DNA of 55,204 nt from Candidatus Eiseniibacteriota bacterium (GTDB lineage Bacteria > Eisenbacteria > RBG-16-71-46), in the NCBI GenBank assembly GCA_016178725.1, contig JACOSV010000084.1:1-55204 (forward strand), read 5' to 3'. Shown here in pieces: positions 16,571 to 26,143 of this stretch. The notes under the pieces are model-generated. The model had not been told where the DNA came from, did not search any database, and saw nothing but the letters and a program-made list of their open reading frames with translations. Made by a program: the position numbers and the translations under genes. How positions within the stretch are numbered: the first letter of the stretch is position 1; every line of letters starts with the position of its first letter.

Positions 16571-19191
16571 ATGCCCATGCCGCCCACGCATCGCGCAACC
16601 GCGCTCCTCGCCATCTGCTTCGCCGCCGCCATCCTGCTGTCGACCTCCGCTCGCGCCGACGCGTGGCGCGCCGACGGCATCGCCATCGCCCCGCAGGACA
16701 GTCTCGAATCCGATCCGGTGATCGCGCCCGATGCCGCGGGTGGCGCCTTCGTCCTCTGGCAGGACTATCGATCGGGCGTGCCCGCGATCTACGCGCAGCG
16801 CCTGACCGCTTCGGGTGCACCGGCTCCCGGCTGGCCCGTCGGGGGATTGCCGGTCTCGGGCGGGGTCGCCTTCGATCCCATCGTCGTCCCGGACGGTCGT
16901 GGCGGGGTGTTCTACGCGGCTTCGTGGGGATGGGGCGTCGGGCTCCGTCACATCGCCGCCGATGGATCGCTGATCCCGCCGCTCGCCGCCGTCGCGTCTG
17001 GCGCGCATGACGCCATGCTCGGCGCGCGCGCGCGCCGAGCGAGCGATCCTCCGGCCGCGCTGCTCCGATGGAAGCGGAGAAACAGCAGCCCACGGTCCTC
17101 CCGGTGCTCGTACCCGACGGCGCGGGCGGCGTGTTCATGGCGTGGGAGCAGGGTGCATGGCTGCGCAGTTGGGCCGTGGTCGAGCGATACACGTCAGCAC
17201 TCGCGCTCGCGCCCGGCTGGCCGGCGGGCTACGCCTCGCCCGAGTCGACCTACATGGACGGCTACGCCCCGGTGATGGTCTCCGACGGCGCCGACGGTGT
17301 CGTCATGGCGTGGCTCGCCGCCGGTCTGGTCGCGAGCCGCATGAGTCCGACCGGCAGCATCGTGCCGGGTTGGCCCGTCGCGATCACCGACGCGGCGGAC
17401 GCGCCCGGTATCGTCGGCGATGCGACGGGTGGCGCCCTCGTCGTCTGGCAGAACTCGCGGAACGGAACTCTCTACGCGCAGCGACGACTGGCCAACGGGA
17501 CGCTCGCGCCGGGCTGGCTCTCGGGTGGACTTCCGGTGTGCACGCTGACGACGATCGCCGGGATCACGCGCTACGCCGCCACGCGCAGCCAGAACTACTC
17601 GTCGGTGGCGAGCGACGGCGCGGGCGGCGCGTTCATCGTCTGGAGCGATGTGCGGGCCGATCTCGGCGACATCTACGCCCAACACGTGCTGGCGAACGGC
17701 GGGCTCGCGCCGGGCTGGCTGCTCAACGGCATGCCGATCTGCGTCGCGCCGGGCACACAGATGGCGCCGGCAATCGTCGCCGACGGGAGCGGCGGCGCGT
17801 TCGTCACGTGGCAAGACGCGCGTGCCGGATCCTGGGCCGCGTACGCGCAGCACGTCACCGGCGCGGGCGCGATCGCCCCCGGCTGGACGCCGAACGGCGT
17901 CCCGGTCTCGCCGGGGTACGGCAACCATCAGATCCAGCGCCCGACGATTGACAGCGCGGGCAGCGCGATCGTCGCGTGGCAGGACGGCCGCTGCGCGAGC
18001 ACCGAGATCTTCGCCTCGCGCGTGGCGGCCGACGGCAGCACACCGAGTGTGGCGGGCGATCCGGTCGCGTGGGCGGCACTCGCCTCGAGCCGCGCCGATT
18101 CGGGATTCGTGCGGCTCACCTGGACCGTGACGAACGGCGCGGGGCTGCCGGCGACCATTTACTGCCGACAACCGGACGGGCCGTGGATGGCGGTCGCGGT
18201 GGTCCCGGTCGGCACCGATGGTCTGGTGCGATACGGCGATCAGGGTGCAATCGCGGGCTGCGTCTACGGCTACGCCATGGGCATCCCGAGCTGCGGCGCG
18301 CCGCGACGTTTCGGTGAAGTCTCGGTGACGATCCCGAACGGCTCGGGGTTCGTCCCCCTCGCGGTTGCACGCTCGGCCGCGGCGCCCGACTCCTCCGGCA
18401 TCACGCTCACGTGGAAGCTGAACGAAGGCGAAGGCCTGCCGGTGGCGGTGTTCGCCCGCGATTCGTGCAGGGAGTGGAGCCGGCTCGGAACCACGGCCTG
18501 CGACGACACGGGTCTCGTTTCATTCCGCGATGCGACGCCGCTCTCGGCGAGCTGGCGCGAGTACAGGATGGTCGTCCATGCGTGCGGCGCCGACGACACG
18601 CTCGGCGACTTCGTGACGCGCATCCCGACGGCGGTGGACCTCGTCGGCCGCGAGGTCGCGAGCGACCACGTGCAGCTCGCGTGGCACCAGACCGCGGGAC
18701 CACTTTCCTATGGCCGCACGTGGCGGCAGGACTCGACCGGCGGAATGATCGTGATCGGTCCCGTGACGGCGCCGAACGACGGGCGCTACGGCTGCATTGA
18801 TCGCACGGTGCTGCCGGGCGCCCACTATCGCTACTGGCTCGGCCTGATCGCGTGCCGGGATGAGCAGATGTTCGGCCCTGTCGATGTCGACATTGCGCCG
18901 GTGCCGCCCACGCCGCCGCCCATTCCGAAACTCGACGTGCGCGTCGCGGGCGGCAATCCCGCGCGCGGCAGCTTCGCGGTGGCGCTGTCGCTCGTCGACG
19001 CATCGCCAGCGCGGCTCGAGGTGTTCGACGCCGCCGGGCGTCTCGTGCTCGACCGCGACGTGAGCGGGCTCGGCGTGGGCACGCACGAGCTGGCGCTGGG
19101 CGATGTCGCGACGCTGCGGCCGGGCGTGTTCGTGATCCGGCTGACGCAGGGCGGTCGCACGCGCACCGCGCGTGCGACGCTGCTGCGCTAG
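16571..19191 (+). pseudogene. Secreted WxD-repeat protein with C-terminal sorting module, frameshifted
   Basis: The first part (ATG at 16571, alternatives 16556 and 16577) has a signal peptide and two ~45-residue repeats (DAAGGAFVLWQD, DGRGGVFYAASW). The second part, in another frame and open to 19191, has six more units (for example DGAGGAFIVWSD, DGSGGAFVTWQD), fibronectin-like segments and a FlgD-like/Por-type C-terminal domain (LEVFDAAGRLVL, then LRPGVFVIRLTQ). The frames meet at a (GC)7 tract at 17022-17035; loss of one GC unit joins them. Eight repeats suggest a propeller. The intact product would be exported and surface-attached or released. Confidence 0.7.
17017..17040. repeat. Perfect 24-bp palindrome containing (GC)7 at the frameshift
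   Basis: GCTCGGCGCGCG is followed immediately by its own reverse complement, giving a perfect inverted repeat centred at 17028/17029. It contains the (GC)7 dinucleotide run at 17022-17035, where the reading frame of the WxD-repeat gene changes. Such tracts are prone to slippage in vivo and to errors in sequencing. Confidence 0.85.
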
Positions 19192-19204
19192 CGATTCGCC
19201 TGCT

Positions 19205-22200
19205 CTACGTTGTCGTCGCCTGCGCCGTGCCCTGGCGCTCGAGCTTGCCCCAGCCGGCGCGGCGCCCCCCGATCGCCTTCGCGATCGAACGCAGCGCGAC
19301 GCCGTACATGATCTGCCGGTAGATGAAGCGCTGCCAGAAGAGCCAGAACAGGTCGCGCTTCCGCTCGCGGTCGAGACGATAAGCGACGAGCCCGCCCATG
19401 AGCTCGAGCAGGAAGAAGAGTCCGAACATCGTCACGATGTCGGTGCACGCCTCGATCGCCTGCGGCAGCGGCTGCCACTCGCGCGTTACGATCACGCCCG
19501 AGACGTACGAGATGCCGACGGTGATCAGCGTCAGCACGACCTGAAGATCGACGATCGGCGACAGGAGCTGGTAGCCGATCTGGAATAGCCACAGGCTCGG
19601 CAGTCCGACGCGGCCGAACCAGCCGTAGCGGCCGAGCGCGCCGCGGTGCTTCCACAGGCACTGAAGCGTGCCGTACGTCCAGCGGAAGCGCTGCTGCAGC
19701 AGCGACGCCATCGAATCGGGCACCTCGGTGTACCCGAACGCCTCGGTCTCGTTCTCGATCGTCCAACCGGCGCGGCGCAGCCGCCACGTGAGGTCCATGT
19801 CCTCGGCGAGCGTGTCGGACTGGAGCCCGCCGACCTCGGCGATCGCCGTGCGCCGCCACGCGCCGACCGCTCCCGGGACGACCGAGATCGCGTTGAGCAG
19901 TCCGTTCGCGCGGCGGTCGAGGTTCTGGCTCACGATGTACTCGATCGATTGCCAGCGCGTCCACAGGTTGACGTGGTTGCCGACCTTGACGTTCCCGGCG
20001 ACGGCGGCGACGCGCGCGTCGCCGAAGTGGCGCACGAGCCGCCCGATCGCGTCGGACGCGATCACGGTGTCGGCGTCGAGGCAGACGAGCACGTCGCTGT
20101 GCGATTCGGCAAGCGCGCGGTTCATCGCCGCGGCCTTGCCGGCGTTCGTCTGGCGCACGAGCCGCACGCGCGGATCGACGGCGGCGATCTTCTCGACCTC
20201 GCCGGACGTGTCGTCCTTCGAGCCGTCGTCCACGACGATCACCTCGGTGGGCGGCACGTCGCTCGCGAGCGCGGCGCGCACCGTCGCGGCGATGACACGC
20301 TCCTCGTTGAACGCCGCGATCAGCACGCCGACCGAGAGGCCGTGGACCTCGGGCGGCGTCCGCCGCGCCTGTGCGCGCGCCGCGAGCAGCGCCAGCGTCG
20401 TGACCCAGAGCACGCGCGCGGTGCCGAGACCGATCGCCGTGAGGAACGCCCAGTAGAGGAACGTTTCGACCACGAACGCCGCCTCGAACGTCACGCGATC
20501 GACGCCGCGCACCGCGCGGTCGCGGGGCCCGAGCGCCGGCATGACCTGATCGCGGCCGAGGCCGATGAGCGTCGAGACGGTGACGAAATGGTAGCCCTCG
20601 CGCTTGAGCTCGGGGATCAGGATGCGCAGCGCGTTCACGGTGCGGGAGCGATCGCCGCCGCCGTCGTGGAGCAGCACCGCGTTGCCGCGCGAGTCGGCGA
20701 CCTTCTGCAGCACGGCGTTGGCGATGTCGGCGGCGGTGCGCTGACGCGGCGTGCCAGTCGAGTCGTTCTCCTCCAACTGCCAGTCCTCGGGATCGAGCGT
20801 CTCGCCGACGGTGACGTAGCCGAGATCGGCGGCGCGGATGATCGGCGTCACCTCCTCGGCGCTCGCGGGCTCGGCGTCCGCGTTGTACGGCGGGCGGAAC
20901 AGCACGGTCGAGCGCCCGAGCTCGGCCTCGATCACGCGCTGCGTCGCGGTGAGCTCGAGCTGCGCCTGGCGCGGCGAGATCGCGGCCAGGTTGGGATGCG
21001 TGAACGTGTGGTTGCCGATCTCGTGACTTTCGTTCCAGATGCGGTGGATGAGATCGGGATGGAGCTCGGCATTGCGGCCGACGACGAAGAACGTCGCCTT
21101 CACGCTGTCGCGCGCGAGCTCGTCGAGGACCTCGCCGGTCCAGGGATACGCCGGGCCGTCGTCGAACGTGAGCGCGATTGCCTTCGGCTGATAGCCCTCG
21201 CGGGCGAGGACGAACGGCGAGGGGAAGCGGTGATAGCTCTCGTCGGTGAAGAGCCCGGTCGTCCGATCGCGCTCGAGCGTGCGCTGGCCGTCCTTCGGCT
21301 CCGAGTGCACGGAGAGCAGCTCGCCGTCGCCGACGAAGTCGACGTCGAACGGATAGTGCGTGGCCGAGAGTCGCGACGAATCCGGCGGCGCCTCGGGGTG
21401 CGCGCGGTCCACGAAGCCCCAGAGATCGGGATCCTCGCTCCCCAGCACCCACACGGCGGTGCTGTGCACGCCGCGATCGAGCGCCAGCGTGCGCTCGTTC
21501 GCCGCCGAGATCGCGTCCAGCATCCACACCTCGTGCGGGCGCCCCGCATCGTCGGTGTACTCGAACGTCGCGTTCAGCTCGCGCGGATCGAAGTCCACGA
21601 TGTCCTCGGGTGTATCGTCGGGATGCTCGTCGGTCGCCTCCGAGACCGCCTGCTGATAGGTGAGGGGATCGGCAGGCGGCTTGCCGTTGGTCCAGTCGTA
21701 GGCGTAGCCGCCGATACCGCACACCAGCTTCGACGCCGGAATCGACTCGAGCGCGTGGTCGAGCGCGCCCTCGAACCAGCGCGCGCCGCACAGCGCGCCG
21801 GCCGGGTTGTAGCGGCTGTGCTGGTCGTAGCCCATGAGCACGAAGAAGTCGCACGTGTGCGCGACCGAGGCGGCCTGCGGCGCCCGGCCTTCGATTGCGA
21901 GGTCGAACGAGAGCGTGAGGCTGTCGTGCGCGAACGCGCGGCGCAGCCGCGTCAGGAATCCCGGCACGCGGTCCACGTCCTCGGCCTGGAGGTTTTCCAG
22001 GTCCACGTTGAGCCCGCGGAACCCGTGCCCGACCAGCCAGTCGCGCGTCGCGCGCGCGAGACGGTCCTGGTGCACGGGGTCCGACAGCAGCCGGTGTGCG
22101 CGCGTCGAGTCGAACACGCCCTCGTGCGCGTTCGAGAGTACGGGGTGGATCTCGATCCGCCGGTCGCGGCAAATCTGCAGCACCTCGACGTTGCGCGGCG

Positions 22201-22756
22201 ACAGGCCCGGGTCCCAGTCGCGCGTGTCGAGTCCCTGGCCCTCGGCGTCCACGCGCAGCCACACCGGGAAGAGATGCGTCAGGTGATCGGCGTTGGCGCG
22301 CAGGGAATGGATGCCCGACTCCTGCCAGCCGGCGTAGAACGCGGCGGTGATGACGCGCCCGGCGGGAGGCGGGGAGGCGTGCCGGGCGCGCGATGAGTCG
22401 GCGCCCGTGTGCGGAGCGGCGGCGGCGCGCGCGGCGCCCTGCCGGCGCTGGTCCTCGGCGATCTGCTTCATCAGATTGCGGCGCTCGCGCGCCTCGAGCA
22501 GCCGCCCGCGCGCGGGTCGCGGCGGGATCGCCGGCCGCGCCGCGCGACGCGCCTCGGGCCCGAGCCCCGGCAGATGCGGCAGGGCGGGGATCGCGAGCAG
22601 GCTCAAGGTGAAGAAGACGATGACGAGCAGCATGACGCCGCCGACGCCGACGGCGAGCGCCTGGAGGTTCTTGCCGCGGCGACCGGTCGGGTCGACGAAG
22701 ACCGGCTTCGGACCCGCGGGGCGCGGCGGATGACCGCCCGGGTCAGGGGTGGACAT
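19205..22756 (-). CDS. Trimodular GH18 - NodB deacetylase - GT2 glycosyltransferase membrane protein
   Basis: 1183 residues. A membrane segment (33-57) is followed by a GH18-like domain (~133-445, with GLNVDLE at 248-254 containing the catalytic-type Glu). A NodB polysaccharide deacetylase follows (~525-735: TFDDGP at 530-535, metal His in HTFTH at 583-587, RPPYNAD). Two membrane segments (~757-792) lead to a GT2 domain (~808-1040: DDGSKDD, DADT, EDMD, QQRFRW) and C-terminal membrane helices. It combines the roles that PgaB (deacetylase/hydrolase) and PgaC (polymerase) share between two proteins in PNAG synthesis. It overlaps the upstream outer-membrane gene by 14 bp. The exact polymer is unknown. 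Confidence 0.85.
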   Translation of the reverse strand: MSTPDPGGHPPRPAGPKPVFVDPTGRRGKNLQALAVGVGGVMLLVIVFFTLSLLAIPALPHLPGLGPEARRAARPAIPPRPARGRLLEARERRNLMKQIAEDQRRQGAARAAAAPHTGADSSRARHASPPPAGRVITAAFYAGWQESGIHSLRANADHLTHLFPVWLRVDAEGQGLDTRDWDPGLSPRNVEVLQICRDRRIEIHPVLSNAHEGVFDSTRAHRLLSDPVHQDRLARATRDWLVGHGFRGLNVDLENLQAEDVDRVPGFLTRLRRAFAHDSLTLSFDLAIEGRAPQAASVAHTCDFFVLMGYDQHSRYNPAGALCGARWFEGALDHALESIPASKLVCGIGGYAYDWTNGKPPADPLTYQQAVSEATDEHPDDTPEDIVDFDPRELNATFEYTDDAGRPHEVWMLDAISAANERTLALDRGVHSTAVWVLGSEDPDLWGFVDRAHPEAPPDSSRLSATHYPFDVDFVGDGELLSVHSEPKDGQRTLERDRTTGLFTDESYHRFPSPFVLAREGYQPKAIALTFDDGPAYPWTGEVLDELARDSVKATFFVVGRNAELHPDLIHRIWNESHEIGNHTFTHPNLAAISPRQAQLELTATQRVIEAELGRSTVLFRPPYNADAEPASAEEVTPIIRAADLGYVTVGETLDPEDWQLEENDSTGTPRQRTAADIANAVLQKVADSRGNAVLLHDGGGDRSRTVNALRILIPELKREGYHFVTVSTLIGLGRDQVMPALGPRDRAVRGVDRVTFEAAFVVETFLYWAFLTAIGLGTARVLWVTTLALLAARAQARRTPPEVHGLSVGVLIAAFNEERVIAATVRAALASDVPPTEVIVVDDGSKDDTSGEVEKIAAVDPRVRLVRQTNAGKAAAMNRALAESHSDVLVCLDADTVIASDAIGRLVRHFGDARVAAVAGNVKVGNHVNLWTRWQSIEYIVSQNLDRRANGLLNAISVVPGAVGAWRRTAIAEVGGLQSDTLAEDMDLTWRLRRAGWTIENETEAFGYTEVPDSMASLLQQRFRWTYGTLQCLWKHRGALGRYGWFGRVGLPSLWLFQIGYQLLSPIVDLQVVLTLITVGISYVSGVIVTREWQPLPQAIEACTDIVTMFGLFFLLELMGGLVAYRLDRERKRDLFWLFWQRFIYRQIMYGVALRSIAKAIGGRRAGWGKLERQGTAQATTT

Positions 22757-23627
22757 TCAGACTTCCGAACCAGCCGATGTCGCGCGCGCCGCCGCTCGTG
22801 CCGCCGGACGCGCCGAGCGTCAGGCCGACGTGCGCGGCCGGATCGAACGAGACGCTCGCGTCCACGACGCCGAGCCACGGCCGCCCGATCTCGCCATACC
22901 AGACGCTGACGGCTTCGCAGCGCGCCGAGACGTGTTCGGCGAAGTCGTGCGAGAGCTCGAGCGATGCCGCGCCCTCGAGATCGCGGGACGTGTCGAACAC
23001 GTCGGGGACGACGGCGCCCTGGATCATGGTGGTGAGGTTCGTGTCATCGGCGATCGAAAAGGTGACGGGCAGGAAGAGCGCGCCCTGCACGACATGCGTG
23101 CCGGGGCCGGACGCCGCACCCGGGAGCTCGAGCCGGGCCCCGATGCACGCCGACGGTCCGTCCTCGCTGTGGATCAGGCGCTCGCGGAGCGTGAACGACG
23201 TCGGACCGTAGCCGCTCTCCTCGACGCTCTGGCGCAGCGCGCCCTGCTCGACCCGGCCGCGATTCCACGTCTCGAGCCGCGCCGAGAGATCGAACCCGGC
23301 GCCGAGCCCGCGCGTGATCTCGCCGTGCATGACGTCGAGCGAACTGGAGCGCAGGATGCCGAACCGGTCCATGGAGCCGCCGATGATGTCGATGCTCCAG
23401 TCGAGCGTGTCTGCGCCGGCGACATCGGTGCCCTCGGTGAACTGGGCGCGCGCGGTGCTGGTCTCGACCGGCGTCCCATCGGGGAGCACCGGGAAGAGCG
23501 GCGCCTTGCCCTGGCTCTGCCCCGGCGTGACGGGTCGGCCGCGACTGTTCCCGGCGGCGAGCGCAGGCGCGGCGCCGAGCAGGAGCGTGAGCGCGAGCGC
23601 GGGTGCCGCGATCGAAGCGATGCGCAT
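22743..23627 (-). CDS. Outer-membrane transporter-like protein (MetA-pathway type)
   Basis: 294 residues from ATG 23627 (GTG 23633 also possible). A signal peptide (IAAPALALTLLLGAAPALA) precedes a beta-strand-rich protein. The segments VVQGALFLPVTFSIADDTNL, SLELSHDFAEHVSARCEAVS and the aromatic-poor barrel pattern resemble the 'MetA-pathway of phenol degradation' outer-membrane family (PF13557), whose functions are mostly unknown. The stop lies inside the start of the GH18-NodB-GT2 gene, suggesting coupled translation and a role as its outer-membrane partner, by analogy with PgaA. That role is inference. Confidence 0.55.
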   Translation of the reverse strand: MRIASIAAPALALTLLLGAAPALAAGNSRGRPVTPGQSQGKAPLFPVLPDGTPVETSTARAQFTEGTDVAGADTLDWSIDIIGGSMDRFGILRSSSLDVMHGEITRGLGAGFDLSARLETWNRGRVEQGALRQSVEESGYGPTSFTLRERLIHSEDGPSACIGARLELPGAASGPGTHVVQGALFLPVTFSIADDTNLTTMIQGAVVPDVFDTSRDLEGAASLELSHDFAEHVSARCEAVSVWYGEIGRPWLGVVDASVSFDPAAHVGLTLGASGGTSGGARDIGWFGSLNVHP

Positions 23628-23629
23628 GC

Positions 23630-24208
23630 TCACGTGCCCGTCCCCCTGGGCGCGGGACGCGCCTCGCGCTGGAGCGCGGCGATCGCCGCGACCGAAGCGG
23701 GCGCGAGCCAGTCCACTTCGCCCGCCTGCGCGACCGCGATCCGCCCGCCGCCGTCGAGCACGTAGGTGAACGGGACGCTCGGGCAGGGGAGCGCGCGGCG
23801 CAGCTCGCCCGCGCCGTCGATCACGACGCTCAACCGCAGCCGCTCGCGCGCGACGTAGCGCGTCACGGATGGAAACGGATCGCAGCAGGCGACGATCACG
23901 CCGACGTCGGCGCATTCGGGGCGCTGGCGCAGCGAGTCGAGCCGCGCCGCCTGCTCGCGGCTGTGCCGTTCCCACGGCGCCCAGTAGTGGATGATCAGGA
24001 CCCCCGCGCCCGCGGCGACGTGCCGGCTGCCGAAGGGCACCGCGGGCAGGATCACGTCGAGCGCGACCGGGCGGCGCGCGCCGGGGGCGATTGCCGCGAG
24101 CGGCCGCGGGCGGTCGCCGGGCCGCGCCACCATCCACAGCTCCGAGCGCCACGCGATCACGCCGAGGATCGCGAGGATCAGGACCACCAGCGCATGACGC
24201 AGCTTCAT
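23630..24208 (-). CDS. TlpA/thioredoxin-fold protein lacking the CXXC motif
   Basis: 192 residues from ATG 24208 (GTG 24223 is an alternative). One N-terminal membrane anchor (ALVVLILAILGVIAW) is followed by a periplasmic TlpA-like domain. The position of the redox motif reads YWAPWERHS where TlpA proteins have W-A-x-W-C-x-x-C, so both active-site cysteines are missing. The conserved cis-Pro region (CPSVPFTYVLDGGGRI) is present. It cannot act as a normal thiol oxidoreductase and may be a structural or binding variant. It ends 3 bp before the outer-membrane gene of the polysaccharide locus. Confidence 0.7.
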   Translation of the reverse strand: MKLRHALVVLILAILGVIAWRSELWMVARPGDRPRPLAAIAPGARRPVALDVILPAVPFGSRHVAAGAGVLIIHYWAPWERHSREQAARLDSLRQRPECADVGVIVACCDPFPSVTRYVARERLRLSVVIDGAGELRRALPCPSVPFTYVLDGGGRIAVAQAGEVDWLAPASVAAIAALQREARPAPRGTGT

Positions 24209-24245
24209 GGTGTCGCGCCGCACCGCTCGCGGCGCGCTCCGGTCC

Positions 24246-26099
24246 TCACGATCGCGCGGCCTCGGGAACGGCGCTCATCACCGTGGCGCGCCGGCCGCGC
24301 CACACGCCGACCCAGCGCAGCAGGCTGTCGCCCATCACGACGATCAGCAGCGCCATGATGATCAGCGTGACGATGCACTGGAGGCGCGCTGGCCCGGGCG
24401 CGGCGAGGAACGCGGCCATCATGCCCGGCGCCCCGGCGGCGAGCTGCGGCGCGAGATAGTTGACGCTGATGTTGAGCCAGCCGGCCGTGAGCGTGTTGAC
24501 GCACATGAACGCGAGCGGGGCCAGCGTGCACCACGCGTAGCGCGCCTTGCCCATGTTGATCAGCACCGAGGTGCCGATCGCGAGCGCGAACGCCGCGAGC
24601 AGCTGGTTCGCGACGCCGAGCATCGGCCACAGCGCGCTCACCGTGCCGGTCTGCAGGAAGTAGCCCCAGGCGCCGACCGCGACCGCGCTGAAGACGATCG
24701 AAGGGGCGAGACCTCTCCACGCGCGCAACCGGGGCACGGCGAGGCTGCCGACCTCCTGCACCATGTAGCGCGTGACGCGCGTGCCGGTGTCGATCAGCGT
24801 GAGCACGAACATCGCCTCGAACATGATCGCGAAGTGGTACCAGAATGACATGAGCCCGCGGCTCGCCGGGAGCCCCGAGAAGATCTGCGCCATGCCGACC
24901 GCGAGCGAGACCGCGCCGCCCGGCCGTCCCGCGAGCGACTCGCCGACCTTCGCCTCGAGCGCGTGGAGGTTCTGCACCGCCATGCCGAGCTTCGCGAACA
25001 CCTCGGGCTTGCAGTTGATGGCGAAGTAGTCGGCGGGGGCGAGCGCGCACGCGGCGATCAGCGCGATCACGCCGACGAAGCCCTCGAGCACCATCGCGCC
25101 GTACGAGATCGGCAGGATGTCGCGCTCGCGGTCGATCATCTTGGGCGTCGTGCCCGAGGCGATGAGCGAATGGAAGCCCGAGATCGCGCCGCAGGCGATG
25201 GTGATGAAGACGTAGGGGAAGAGGGCACCCGGGAACACCGGCCCGCCGCCCGCCGCGTACGCGCTGACCGCCGGCATCTGGAGCCGCGGGTTGACGAGGA
25301 TCACGCCGACCGCGAGCAGCAGCACCGCGCCGATCTTCATGAACGACGACAGATAGTCGCGCGGGCAGAGCAGCAGCCAGACCGGGAGCACCGAAGCGAT
25401 GAAGCCGTAGACCATGATCGCGACGCCGATCGAGCCGGCGGGATGCGTGAACCACGGGGCGAAGCGCGAATGCGGGATCCACGCGCCGGCGCCGACCGCG
25501 ACCAGCAGCAGCACGACGCCGACCGCGGTGGATGCCTTGATCGAGCCGGGGCGGACGCGGTAGGACCAGAGGCCCATGCCGAGCGCGATCGGGATCGTGC
25601 AGCCGATGCTGAACACGCCCCACGGGCTGCCCTTGAGTGAGTTGACGACGACGAGGCCCATCACCGCGAGCGCCACCGTCATCACGAACACGATCGCGAC
25701 GGCGGTCGCGCCGCCGGTCAGCGGGCTCACCTGCTCGCGCGCGATGTTGGCGAGCGACCGGCCGCCGCTCCGCACCGAGGCGGTGAGGATCACGAGGTCG
25801 TGCACGCCGCCCGCGAGCACCGAGCCGACGAGCAGCCACAGGAAGCCCGGCATGTAGCCGAACTGCGCGGCGAGCACCGGACCGATCAGCGGCCCCGCGC
25901 CGGCGATCGCGGCGAAGTGGTGGCCGAACAGCACCCAGCGATTCGTGGGCACGTAGTCGCGGCCGTCGCGCTGCGCGTGCGCCGGCGTACGGCGCAGGTC
26001 GTCGAGGGTCGCGACCCTGGCGGCGAGGAACGCCCCGTACGTGCGATAGGCGATGATCGCGACGAGCGCCGAGACAATGACCAGGTAGAGCGCGGGCAC
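24246..26099 (-). CDS. cstA: Carbon starvation protein CstA family transporter
   Basis: 617 residues with about 16 hydrophobic segments. Family signatures include GHHFAAIAGAGPLIGPVLAA near residue 60, GSVLAGGVHD and the helix SLIASGTTPKM. CstA-family proteins import pyruvate or peptides across the inner membrane when preferred carbon is scarce. The length is near that of the shorter CstA subgroup. No partner sensor kinase is seen nearby. It lies upstream on the same strand as the TlpA-like gene, with a 37-bp gap. Confidence 0.93.
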   Translation of the reverse strand: MPALYLVIVSALVAIIAYRTYGAFLAARVATLDDLRRTPAHAQRDGRDYVPTNRWVLFGHHFAAIAGAGPLIGPVLAAQFGYMPGFLWLLVGSVLAGGVHDLVILTASVRSGGRSLANIAREQVSPLTGGATAVAIVFVMTVALAVMGLVVVNSLKGSPWGVFSIGCTIPIALGMGLWSYRVRPGSIKASTAVGVVLLLVAVGAGAWIPHSRFAPWFTHPAGSIGVAIMVYGFIASVLPVWLLLCPRDYLSSFMKIGAVLLLAVGVILVNPRLQMPAVSAYAAGGGPVFPGALFPYVFITIACGAISGFHSLIASGTTPKMIDRERDILPISYGAMVLEGFVGVIALIAACALAPADYFAINCKPEVFAKLGMAVQNLHALEAKVGESLAGRPGGAVSLAVGMAQIFSGLPASRGLMSFWYHFAIMFEAMFVLTLIDTGTRVTRYMVQEVGSLAVPRLRAWRGLAPSIVFSAVAVGAWGYFLQTGTVSALWPMLGVANQLLAAFALAIGTSVLINMGKARYAWCTLAPLAFMCVNTLTAGWLNISVNYLAPQLAAGAPGMMAAFLAAPGPARLQCIVTLIIMALLIVVMGDSLLRWVGVWRGRRATVMSAVPEAARS

Positions 26100-26143
26100 G
26101 GCGCGAGTCTAGGTCCGTCCCGCGCGGGCAGGCAAGGCGCGGC

